Shown piece by piece: positions 52,341 to 59,775 of a stretch of 64,000 bases of DNA; the stretch's first letter is position 1; every line of letters begins with the position of its first letter. The notes beneath the pieces were generated by a model that worked only from the letters and a program-made list of their open reading frames with translations, did not search any database and had not been told where the DNA came from. The stretch covers positions 124,001-188,000 of the forward strand of contig DATHBD010000070.1 in NCBI GenBank assembly GCA_035296325.1, in the 5' to 3' direction. The position numbers and the translations under genes are program-made. Origin of the DNA: DATHBD01 sp035296325. Its GTDB lineage: Bacteria; Actinomycetota; Actinomycetes; Mycobacteriales; Micromonosporaceae.

Positions 52341-53277
52341 CCCGACCACCAACCACCGACCGGCGCCGGACGACCTTCTCCGGCGCCGGTCGGTGGTTTC
52401 GTCGGGGTGCGGGCCTACATCCGGGCATGGCGTATGACCTCCAGGTCACCGTGGACGGTAGAGCGATCCACACCTCTGGTGATAGGTCAAGTTGAGCAGG
52501 ACCATCCGCGCCGCATCATGTTGCGCGAACGCGACAACCGGGAGGCGTCACGCCGGCGCTCATCGAGCAGACTGTGCGGGTCACACCCGACCACCAGGAC
52601 ACCCGGTCGTTGAAGGGATCCTGTTCAGCGCGGCGTACGGCGCCCTGCTGTCGGCGCTTCGTCGAGCCCATCGCGGCAGCACCCACGTCCTCTACCGGTG
52701 GGCTTGACCCAGATCCGCGCCCATTTGAAGTCGAGTTCAGGAGTTAGACACAAGCTTCTTCTCGGCGGGTCCAATTGATCGCCGCCACCGGATGGTCCGT
52801 CCAAAACGGAAGGCAGACGAATCGGTGCCAGCGGCGCACCGCGCCTGAAGCCCCACGGCCAAACGTTGCTCTGGATCCTGCGTCGCAGCGCAACTTGGCC
52901 ACTGTCGGTGTACGAGTTGCAGCGCAGAGCCGCGTACGCCACGGATTACACAGCACCATCGACATTCGCAAGCTCAGCGGCGAGCTTGCGGCCGAACCGC
53001 CGCCAGCACACAGAGATCATCAATCACAATCGACACTCCGGCGAGGACACCATCGCGGAGAAGTCGTACGCCTACCTCGGCGCGTTCGTGCTGCCGGAGG
53101 TCTACGTCCAGCCCACCACGAAGGTCTCCTACTGGATCTACCCGCAGAGCAAACGAACAGCTACCAGCACGCCGACGGCGAGATCGACGACGTCCGTGTC
53201 ACCGAGTAACACCCCGCACCACCCCAAATCACGGTGCTGCCCGTCCCTGACCCCCGAGCCGGGCAGCGCCGAATGTG
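52341..53277. other. Gene-poor region with decayed coding fragments
   Basis: 937 bases. After the terminator, a short frame beginning MAYDLQVTVDGRA looks like the start of a VOC or similar domain but stops. Around 53060-53150 a plus-strand run AYLGAFVLPEVYVQP followed by TTKVSYWIYPQS looks like part of a larger secreted enzyme, with frame loss on both sides. No intact gene is supported. Confidence 0.5.
52353..52396 (+). terminator. Strong hairpin terminator after the CBM2-beta-helix gene
   Basis: Arms 52353-52370 and 52379-52396 pair perfectly over 18 bases around an 8-base loop and are followed by TTTC, 12 bases past the stop at 52340. Confidence 0.85.
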
Positions 53278-55287
53278 TCAGCCCTCCATCGCCGCGACAA
53301 GCCGCCGGAGGCCGGCGCGTTCACGGCGGTTCTCGTTGGTGATCCATTCCTTGCCCTCGGCCGCGATGCCCTCCAGCACGTGCAGGGTGCGATCGAGGCC
53401 CGAGGCGTCGAGCGAGACCTGGGAGGCGATGCGGTCGTCGTCGCCGAGCTCAGGCATGCCCGGCCACTCTCCGGTGATCGTCAGCTCGTCCCGGGGATTG
53501 TTCGTCAAGGTCAGCGAGAGCTTCTTCTCGCCGCTGCGGGCATCGACGACGTGCGCCGCCACGACCGAATTGTACTGATAGGTGAGACGCTGCTGATCGC
53601 CGAAGTTCATGGTCTCGAAGTCGAGGGTGACCGTGACCTGGCGGACGCCGCCCTTGGTGAGCAGGAAGAGGAGAAGTTTGTAACGCGAGTAGCGCCAGGG
53701 TCCCTTGCTGACCCGGGCCCGCTTGCACCGGGGCACGGGCGCCTCGATGAAGGCGTGCGCTATCACGTCCTGCGCGGCCACGCGGTAGTGCCGCAGCGTG
53801 TCCTCGACCAGGATCTTGCGATCGCAGTCGAGCCAGTGCGCCATTTCCGCGTCGGTCGGCTTCGACTCTAGTTTGCGCACCCACCTGTCGTACGCCGCGC
53901 GCCGGTCCTCATAGTCGCGCCGGACCCGGATCACCTCGTCCCGGTGGCGGTGGCCCTCAAGAAGCATCGCGAGCCAACCCCGGGTGGCGAGCCGAGCCCC
54001 GGCCACGACGCCGGCCGTCGCGATCACGGTCGTGAACGGGGCCTCAACGAGGGCTTGCCACAGGAGCAGCGGCCCGGCCACCGCCAGGGCCAACACGGCT
54101 GCGCCGAAGGCGGTCCGCGTCGGGGGTGGCACCCGGGAGTCCTCGGGCTCCGCCATCAGCTCGCCACTGAGCCACAGCCGCTTGACGTCGCTGGCGAGGT
54201 ATCTCACGAGCCAGGCGATACGCTTGGCGTCGACCGCCTGCTCCCGGTACAGCTCGACCAGCTCGTTGCGGAGGGTCTGCCGGATGCCCGCCGTCTCCGC
54301 CAGCCACGTCTCCCGGGCCATGCCCTGCGGAAGGTAACGTCCGAAGTAGCGGTCGAACAGGGAGTCCATCGCCGAGGCGAACCGGTCGGACTGCGCGGGA
54401 GCACGCCGGGGTGTGAAGGTGAGACGCTCGCGGGCCAGCCGGCGTCGATGCCGAGCCAGCCTGATCGTGGATCCCGCCCGGACCGCCACGACGACGGCTC
54501 CAAGAGCCACCACCAGATAGCCGGCCGAGCGAAGCCACGAGTGGGCCCAGGCGTACTGGACCACTACGACGCCCGTGACGAGGAGCAGGGCCGAGCCGCC
54601 GAAGGCGCGCAGATAGTCCGCCGCGGCGTTGCGGATCGGACGCGGTGGAACCGGCCGGGGAGCGATCGGCTTGGGCTGGAAGAACTTCCAGACCCGCTCC
54701 GCCCGGTCGTTGGCCGTCCTGTCCCGCCGGGCGGTCGCGAACGTCTTCTGCCAGGTCCAGTCCTGGTGAGGGCCGGCCAGGAAGACCTCGAGGTGGTTGA
54801 GGATGCTTTCCTGCAGGGGCGGGTTGAGCGATTCGAACTCCTTGACCACCACGCCGATCGCGGCCGGGTCGGGAGTCTCCGCCGTGGTCTGCGGCAGCGA
54901 GTCCAGCAGCGAGCCGACGGCGTGGACGCCCCGGGCCCAAGGATCTTCGGAGCGCTGCGCCGCCCAGCGGCGGACGTGTGCCAGCTGCGCGAGTTCCTGG
55001 TCCGTCAGGCTCTGCACAGTGCGGCCGCTCAGCAGTGCGAGCGCGAGATAGAAGTAGGCGCGGGAGTTCTTGTAGCCCCTGGCGACCGCTTTCATGATCA
55101 GCTCTCTCGCCTCGCGCGGGGCGCTGATCTCCAGGTAGCGGAGGCCGACCTCGAACTGCCGCTCCGGTGGGTCGTCGTCGCTGACGTGGTATACGCCCTC
55201 GATGTGGACCTCCTGGGCCTGGAAGCCTACGTTGGCGTTGCCGTCCGCGACGTTGGTGAACGTCTTCTGCTGCGGTTCGGCGCTCAT
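53278..55287 (-). CDS. Large membrane protein of a putative nucleosidase-linked system
   Basis: 669 residues. Residues about 10-33 carry the motif NVADGNANVGFQAQEVH that recurs in the neighbouring nucleosidase. Residues about 40-190 look helical and TPR/Sel1-like. Four membrane helices follow in two pairs (about 225-275 and 400-445). The C-terminal 200 residues form a conserved soluble domain (WLDCDRKILVEDTLRHYRV, GPWRYSRYKLLLFLLT, GVRQVTVTLDFETMNFG, QVSLDASGLDRTLHVLEGIAAEGKEWI), which I recall from uncharacterised actinobacterial proteins but cannot name. Its ATG overlaps the nucleosidase stop (ATGA). Function unknown; a membrane partner or effector is inferred. Confidence 0.8.
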   Translation of the reverse strand: MSAEPQQKTFTNVADGNANVGFQAQEVHIEGVYHVSDDDPPERQFEVGLRYLEISAPREARELIMKAVARGYKNSRAYFYLALALLSGRTVQSLTDQELAQLAHVRRWAAQRSEDPWARGVHAVGSLLDSLPQTTAETPDPAAIGVVVKEFESLNPPLQESILNHLEVFLAGPHQDWTWQKTFATARRDRTANDRAERVWKFFQPKPIAPRPVPPRPIRNAAADYLRAFGGSALLLVTGVVVVQYAWAHSWLRSAGYLVVALGAVVVAVRAGSTIRLARHRRRLARERLTFTPRRAPAQSDRFASAMDSLFDRYFGRYLPQGMARETWLAETAGIRQTLRNELVELYREQAVDAKRIAWLVRYLASDVKRLWLSGELMAEPEDSRVPPPTRTAFGAAVLALAVAGPLLLWQALVEAPFTTVIATAGVVAGARLATRGWLAMLLEGHRHRDEVIRVRRDYEDRRAAYDRWVRKLESKPTDAEMAHWLDCDRKILVEDTLRHYRVAAQDVIAHAFIEAPVPRCKRARVSKGPWRYSRYKLLLFLLTKGGVRQVTVTLDFETMNFGDQQRLTYQYNSVVAAHVVDARSGEKKLSLTLTNNPRDELTITGEWPGMPELGDDDRIASQVSLDASGLDRTLHVLEGIAAEGKEWITNENRRERAGLRRLVAAMEG

Positions 55288-56435
55288 GACAGACCTCGCA
55301 GAGCCGCCATGAGACCCGTGACCCGCGTGGCAAGGTCCGTCCAGTCCAGGAGTAGGCCGCGCAGCTTCCGCAGGGCCGTGGTCACGCGGCTGCGCGCTTC
55401 GTCGTCGGCCGGGGGCACGTCGGCGGCGGCGGCGTCCATCTCCTGCTCCGCCGCACGGTAGGTGCTCGCGTCCACGTCACCCGCCTCATGGCCCTTACGG
55501 AGCGAGGCGCGCAAGTCCGCGAGCTGGTCGTGGAATGTCTGCCGGCGGGGACCGCCCGGCGCGCCGTAGACGGTCGCGTGGTGAACGGTGTGCGCCTGGA
55601 ATCCGACGTGAGCGTTGCCCTTGGCGACGTTTCTGACGGAGCCGGACATCGACGCATCACCTGCTTCTTTCCGAGGACGGCGAGGGGAGGAACCGTTCTG
55701 CGCCCCGAGTTCCTGGGCGAGCGCGAGGGCGAAGGCCGCGGCGTTGGCGGCGGCACGCGGCTGCCACTTGTCGCCGTCGGTGTGGACCTTGGTCCCGTCG
55801 GCGCGGTCACTGATGCCGCGGACGACGACGGCCGGCAGAGACCGGTTCAGGTGGGCGGCCTGGGCGACCCCGGCCGACTCCATCTCCACAGCCAGCGCAT
55901 CGTTATAGTGATCACGGATGCGCGCTGCCTCGGGCGAGGACGCCGAGTCGAGGACGACCTCACCGGCGGCGATCGGGCCAAACCGTACCCGGGGGACTCC
56001 TCCGGCGAGGCCCCGCGCCCAGCCTTGCTCCCGCTCCAGATGCCGGGCGAGCTGATCACAGGCATGGGGGATCTCCCATACGCGAGGCCGGGTGCGGAAC
56101 GCGTCGCTTTCGCTGGTGCCGCCGTGATAGGCGTACACGTGGGTGGCCACGACGACGTCGCCGAGGCCGACGGAGGGCCAGAGCGCCCCGGCCACGCCGG
56201 CGAAGATGACCGCTTCCGGGTCGAACTCGGTCATGGCCCGCTCGGCGATGACGGCGGAGGGGTGGTTGCCCTTGCCCACAAGGCCGAGAACGATTTCACA
56301 GGAGCCTCCGGTCAAGGTGCCACGCTCGAAGCGCGTGCCCATCGGATGCACGTGCGGTTCGACTCCCGTGAGACGTTCGCGGACGGCGTTGTACTCGAGG
56401 TCCAGTGCGGTAAGCACGACCACGGGTCTGGTCAT
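55284..56435 (-). CDS. Purine-nucleosidase-family enzyme with C-terminal motif and helical module
   Basis: 383 residues. Residues 1-235 are a PNP/UDP (MTA/SAH-nucleosidase type) domain: IFAGVAGAL, GDVVVATHVYAY, LAVEMESAGVAQAAHLN with the ribose-binding Glu pair, and VRGISDRAD with the catalytic Asp. It should cleave the N-glycosidic bond of a nucleoside or nucleotide derivative. A linker leads to NVAKGNAHVGFQAHTVH, the same motif as in the downstream membrane protein, and a short helical tail (residues about 300-383). GGAGGAGACGAG precedes the ATG, which overlaps the NrtR-type gene stop. Confidence 0.85.
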   Translation of the reverse strand: MTRPVVVLTALDLEYNAVRERLTGVEPHVHPMGTRFERGTLTGGSCEIVLGLVGKGNHPSAVIAERAMTEFDPEAVIFAGVAGALWPSVGLGDVVVATHVYAYHGGTSESDAFRTRPRVWEIPHACDQLARHLEREQGWARGLAGGVPRVRFGPIAAGEVVLDSASSPEAARIRDHYNDALAVEMESAGVAQAAHLNRSLPAVVVRGISDRADGTKVHTDGDKWQPRAAANAAAFALALAQELGAQNGSSPRRPRKEAGDASMSGSVRNVAKGNAHVGFQAHTVHHATVYGAPGGPRRQTFHDQLADLRASLRKGHEAGDVDASTYRAAEQEMDAAAADVPPADDEARSRVTTALRKLRGLLLDWTDLATRVTGLMAALRGLS

Positions 56436-57163
56436 CTCTCGTCTCCTCCGGCTGCGACGGTTGGAACCGTGCGGATCATGGGTGGATAGAGGCCCCGGCG
56501 CGGGCCGGCGCGGTAGACACGGGCCGGGCGGCCGGTGCCCGTGGCGCGGGGCGGACCGGCAGGGACCACGAAGCCCTTCGTGCCCTGGACCTTGCGGTAG
56601 AAGTTGCGGGGATCGAGCGGCGTGCCCCAGACGGCCTCGTAGACCTGCTGCAGCTCTGTGAGGGTGAAGACCTCGGGGCAGAAAGCGGTCGCGAGCGCCG
56701 TGTGCTCCAGCTTGGAGCGGGCGCGCTCCACCCCGTCGGCGACGATGCGCAGGTGGTCGAAGGCGAGCGGTACCCGCGCGGCGAGTATGTCGTCGACCGG
56801 AATCCACTCGGCGTTCGCGGCGTCGGTTCCGGCGACGGGCTCGGGAAGGCGCGGCACGACGGCGAGGTGGGCGACGGAGACCACGCGTCCGCGAGGGTCA
56901 CGGCCGGGGTCGCCGTAGGTGCCGAGCTGCTCCAGGTGCGGGATGTCGGTGAGCCCCGCCTCCTCCCGCAGCTCCCGGCGGGCGGCGCTGAGGATGTCCT
57001 CGCGCTCATCCGCGAGGAACCCGCCAGGCAGCGCCGCCTGCCCGACGAACGGCTCGATGCCGCGCCGCACGAGAAGCAGGTGCAGACGGCCACCGCGAAG
57101 GGTGAGGATCACGAGGTCGACGGCGATCAGGATCCGGGGTGGTTCCCAGGTGTCATCGGGCAC
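56432..57163 (-). CDS. NrtR-type Nudix transcriptional regulator
   Basis: 243 residues. A Nudix domain (ILIAVDLVILTLRGGRLHLLL, GGFLADEREDILSAARREL, REEAGL) is followed by a winged helix (FTLTELQQVYEAVWGTPLDPRNFYRKVQ), the NrtR arrangement. NrtR proteins repress NAD- or ADP-ribose-related genes and respond to a nucleotide ligand. The GTG start is 18 bases from a palindrome (57181-57195) with a TACGGT -10-like element between, which suggests a leaderless autoregulated transcript. The following nucleosidase and membrane-protein genes overlap it and each other. Confidence 0.88.
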   Translation of the reverse strand: MPDDTWEPPRILIAVDLVILTLRGGRLHLLLVRRGIEPFVGQAALPGGFLADEREDILSAARRELREEAGLTDIPHLEQLGTYGDPGRDPRGRVVSVAHLAVVPRLPEPVAGTDAANAEWIPVDDILAARVPLAFDHLRIVADGVERARSKLEHTALATAFCPEVFTLTELQQVYEAVWGTPLDPRNFYRKVQGTKGFVVPAGPPRATGTGRPARVYRAGPRRGLYPPMIRTVPTVAAGGDER

Positions 57164-57180
57164 CGCTCGACCGTAGCTTT

Positions 57181-57195
57181 TTGTCGAGTCGACAA
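57181..57195. promoter_or_regulatory. 15-bp palindromic operator of the NrtR-type operon
   Basis: TTGTCGA-G-TCGACAA is a perfect palindrome around one base, directly upstream of the NrtR-type gene start and overlapping the space where -35/-10 elements would lie. The adjacent winged-helix regulator is the natural binder. Confidence 0.7.
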
Positions 57196-57259
57196 GAAAG
57201 GGCCGGAGCTGTCGTATCGCCGACACTTTGGGTAGCCATTCGATCAACGAAAGGTGATC

Positions 57260-57700
57260 ACGAGCGCGGTGGCGAGACCGTACGTGGTGGGGTGATACCG
57301 GGTAGACGGTGCCTAGGGAACCGAGGCCGCAGCGCTTCTCCAGGACCTCGCCGATGACCCCGCGGTAGTCGGTGATGTCCGCGAGGTCGCCGTCGGCCGG
57401 CGCACCCGGGGCGAGCGTCGGCCACGTGGCATAGACGTCGCAGCCTCGGACGCCGCCGCCCATCACGAGCATCGCTTTGCCGTGGCCGTGGTCGACGCCC
57501 GGGGAGGAGTTCTCGGCGACCCGGCGGCCGAACTCCCTGACCGTCCCCAGGGTCAACTTCTTCATACCCTCCGGGCCGAGGTCGGCGACGAAGGCGGCCA
57601 GCCGAGGCTAGGGCCGTGAAGTTGTCGTGCATGCGCTGGCCCTTCGCCGCCGTTCCGAGGCCCTCGTGCATGTCCCAGTCGCCTGAGTCCATGTCCCAGT
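57260..57700 (-). pseudogene. DUF1501 protein remnant with a frameshift and tandem duplication
   Basis: Two frames together give typical DUF1501 C-terminal sequence: DWDMHEGLGTAAKGQRMHDN in one, then AAFVADLGPEGMKKLTLGTV, EFGRRVAEN, DHGHGKAMLVMGGGV and TDYRGVIGEVLEKRCGL in the next, so a frameshift lies near 57600. The 21-bp unit CATGTCCCAGTCGCCTGAGTC is exactly duplicated (57669-57689 and 57690-57710), duplicating the WDM codons. The N-terminal half is absent. Not functional. Confidence 0.7.
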
Positions 57701-57710
57701 CGCCTGAGTC
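57669..57710. repeat. Perfect 21-bp tandem duplication
   Basis: CATGTCCCAGTCGCCTGAGTC is present twice head to tail inside the DUF1501 remnant. Being in frame, it probably arose by replication slippage and persisted because the gene was already dead. Confidence 0.85.
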
Positions 57711-57825
57711 GACGACCCCCGCGGGCGCCGATTGTCGGGCGGCGCTGACCCCCGCAGGGCGACGTTGCCGAACGTCGGCGGGCTGACCCCGCGCAACACC
57801 TTGTAGAGCGGGCGGATAGGCGATT

Positions 57826-58080
57826 TCACTGGGACCCGCCAGTTTTCGCCCGCCGCAGGCGGGGGCGGCGGGGTCCAACCAGCGGGCACCTGTTTACGGC
57901 GTCGCCGATCTTCTGGAGCGTCTCCGCATGGGGCTGGGTAAGCGCCGGGGACCCGACCTCGGTGTCTTCTATTAAGGCCAGCTCAGCGGCATCGTGGCGT
58001 CGTTCGTACTCTTTACGAATCTCCTCGCCGATCTCATCCGGTTCTTCGCGATGCCAGGCAGTGACCGCCGACTCAGCCAT
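57826..58080 (-). CDS. Small hypothetical protein
   Basis: 84 residues, rich in charged residues (EEPDEIGEEIRKEYERRHDAA); no family recognised. It lies amid decayed genes; its C-terminal third looks like read-through. Low support. Confidence 0.35.
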   Translation of the reverse strand: MAESAVTAWHREEPDEIGEEIRKEYERRHDAAELALIEDTEVGSPALTQPHAETLQKIGDAVNRCPLVGPRRPRLRRAKTGGSQ

Positions 58081-58291
58081 TTACCGAGGCACGCGCACAG
58101 TGATCCGGCCGGCCTGATGATCCAGAACAGCGCCGATTGCCAGTACGGTCCGGTCCGGTCCTCCTGAGACTGCAGATATTGTCACGATCATTCACCAGCC
58201 GAGGCTACCGAGCTCGATCCGGTGAACGTTACTGGTCACGGCACTAGCCCGTCCGCTCACATCCCCCGCAGCGATGCGTAATGCTCCATCC

Positions 58292-58684
58292 ATGCGCCGC
58301 ACGCTGCTCGTCGTCTTGACCATCGCCCTCGCCGGCTGCACCTCGGCCCAACCCGAAGCGCGGATCACTGCGGAGCCGTCAGCGGCACGGGCTGCGGTGA
58401 CGTCGCCGACGGCGGACCTGCACGGCAGGCAGGCGTGCGACATCGCGAGAAGCGCGTTACGGCGGTCCGAGCACCTTGACCAAGCAACGGCGCAGGCCGT
58501 GGTCGCGTTCGCCGGCCAGTCGCTGAACGAGAAGCTCCGCCAGCACGGCGCGTTCCTAAGCCTCGCCACGAACCGGGCGATTGCGTCGAAGGGCGCCAGC
58601 GATGAGGCGGCCATGAGCGCAGCGGCGACGACGAAGGCGTTCGAGTTCGTCGCGGCGTGCTTCGACAATGGGTACGGTGGCTAG
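58292..58684 (+). CDS. Small secreted lipoprotein
   Basis: 130 residues. MRRTLLVVLTIALAGC is a lipoprotein signal with lipobox LAGC, followed by a helical domain (DIARSALRRSEHLDQATAQ, EAAMSAAATTKAFEFVAACF). No family recognised. An in-frame ATG at 58274 is an alternative start. Confidence 0.7.
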   Translation: MRRTLLVVLTIALAGCTSAQPEARITAEPSAARAAVTSPTADLHGRQACDIARSALRRSEHLDQATAQAVVAFAGQSLNEKLRQHGAFLSLATNRAIASKGASDEAAMSAAATTKAFEFVAACFDNGYGG

Positions 58685-58713
58685 GCTGGTGTAGCGCGGA
58701 TGGTCGTCTGCCA

Positions 58714-58968
58714 TTGGGAACGGTGGCACCGTCGGGGCCCTCGTCGCCGAGGTCACCGACGAGGGCGTGGAGTTCCGTCCCCGCGCTGTGCCTCGCCGCG
58801 GCCGCCATGGTGCCAAGCTCGAGGAGCGGGCGATTCTGAGCCTCCTCGCGAACCACCCGCACCGCCGCGACCCGCGGCATGGTTGGCCTGTTCGCCGCCG
58901 AGCACCGCGCGTACATCGTGACCGCAGACCCGGGCGCGTACGGGGGCCTGCCGACGATCGCGATCTGA
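58714..58968 (+). pseudogene. Unrecognised gene with one probable frameshift
   Basis: One frame reads GTVGALVAEVTDEGVEFRPR, then AKLEERAILSLLANHPHRR; the next frame continues MVGLFAAEHRAYIVTADPG and ends PTIAI and a stop. A single frameshift near 58877 would join them. No start or ribosome site is clear and no family is recognised, so this is tentative. Confidence 0.3.
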
Positions 58969-59254
58969 CGCCCTGACTCAGGCTTCCCCCGTGACGATCA
59001 GGGCTTCATGCGCAGTACCCGCATGATGGCTCCTACTGCTCCGGGGGTGCGAGGTCGCCCTGACGGATCAGCCACTCCTCCAGGGCGGGCCGGTAGCCGG
59101 TCCGTCGTGAGTTGCTTCGGCGACGACGGCGGCTCGGGCCGCCCCGCCTCCCACACGTCACGTGTGTAGCGGTGACCGTTCGGAACCCACCACGTGTCGG
59201 CAGTGTTTGACCAGATCAATTAGGTGTCGTCAGCGGTCTCATTGGTGGTTTCGG
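58969..59254. other. Decayed coding region near the tRNA
   Basis: Under 300 bases but no gene: the minus strand reads WWVPNGHRYTRDVWEAGRPE in one frame and YRPALEEWLIRQGDLAPPEQ in another, which would fit a small gene split by a frameshift. I do not recognise a family. Confidence 0.35.
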
Positions 59255-59608
59255 TCATGGTCGGTTCTCCTCGCTCGACTGCACGCGGCCAACGTCGGAG
59301 AGCGTCCGCCCTCCGTGTTGGAACGACCTACTCCGGTTGAAGGCGAGCTTCCGTTCGTACTCCGCGCCCAGGCCGATGCCGAAGATGTCGACCGTGTCGA
59401 GGAGGCGGATCAGCACGTCCGCGAACTCGCTGTCCCCGCCCTCCGGATTGACCGGGCGACCTTCCAGCCCCACCGTGATGCGAACCTTCCCGGTCGCGTC
59501 CTCCAGCCGGTGGTCCCGGTACGCCTCCAACGCCTCGGACAGCCGGAGTGGAGTAGGGCGATGCTCATAGCCTTTTGCGGCCTCTGACCTGGGTAAATAC
59601 GGTGGGGC
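59255..59608 (-). pseudogene. MazG-like nucleotide pyrophosphohydrolase, 5-prime truncated at the tRNA
   Basis: The frame reads EALEAYRDHRLEDATG, EGGDSEFADVLIRLLDTVD and YERKLAFNRSRSFQHGG, the usual C-terminal half of a MazG-like protein found on phages and integrative elements. The frame runs back into the tRNA fragment without an N-terminal domain or start, so it was cut at the attachment site. It suggests an older element integrated at the same tRNA. Confidence 0.55.
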
Positions 59609-59655
59609 GGGCGGGACTCGAACCCGCGACCGAGGGATTATGAGTCCCCCGCTGG
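59602..59655 (-). tRNA. Partial tRNA-Met(CAT), 3-prime half: attachment site
   Basis: On the minus strand the sequence holds the anticodon arm with loop CTCATAA (anticodon CAT), then GCGGGTTCGAGTCCCGC (T-arm) and CGCCCCACC (acceptor 3-prime strand). The 5-prime half with D-arm is missing: the adjacent bases (59656 on) do not pair with the acceptor strand. A 3-prime half next to an integrase gene is the classic footprint of integration into a tRNA; the complete tRNA should lie at the other end of the element, right of the window. Confidence 0.8.
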
Positions 59656-59662
59656 CGCGTCT

Positions 59663-59730
59663 GTTAGCGCTTGATAGCGGCTCTCCGGTGCTACGGTACG
59701 CTCAATGCGTGCGTAGCGTAGCGTTTAGCG
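59663..59730. repeat. GTTAGCG-like repeat cluster beside the att site
   Basis: GTTAGCG at 59663, GATAGCG at 59673, GTAGCG at 59713 and 59718, and TTTAGCG at 59724 lie between the tRNA fragment and the integrase gene. The same heptamer recurs near 61907-61943, so one DNA-binding protein probably recognises both regions. Confidence 0.65.
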
Positions 59731-59775
59731 CAGATGTCGCGTTGAACGGTGTGTCCAGTGTGACCAAAGATCAGG

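Noticed and set aside
52407..52707. Several 60-70-residue frames after the CBM2-beta-helix gene, one opening MAYDLQVTVDG
   Set aside because: Too short, broken by stops, no ribosome site; at best a VOC-domain remnant.
52866..53342. 158-residue plus-strand frame containing SYAYLGAFVLPEVYVQP
   Set aside because: Only the middle part looks like protein; flanks are out of frame or low-complexity, and its end overlaps the membrane-protein gene on the other strand.
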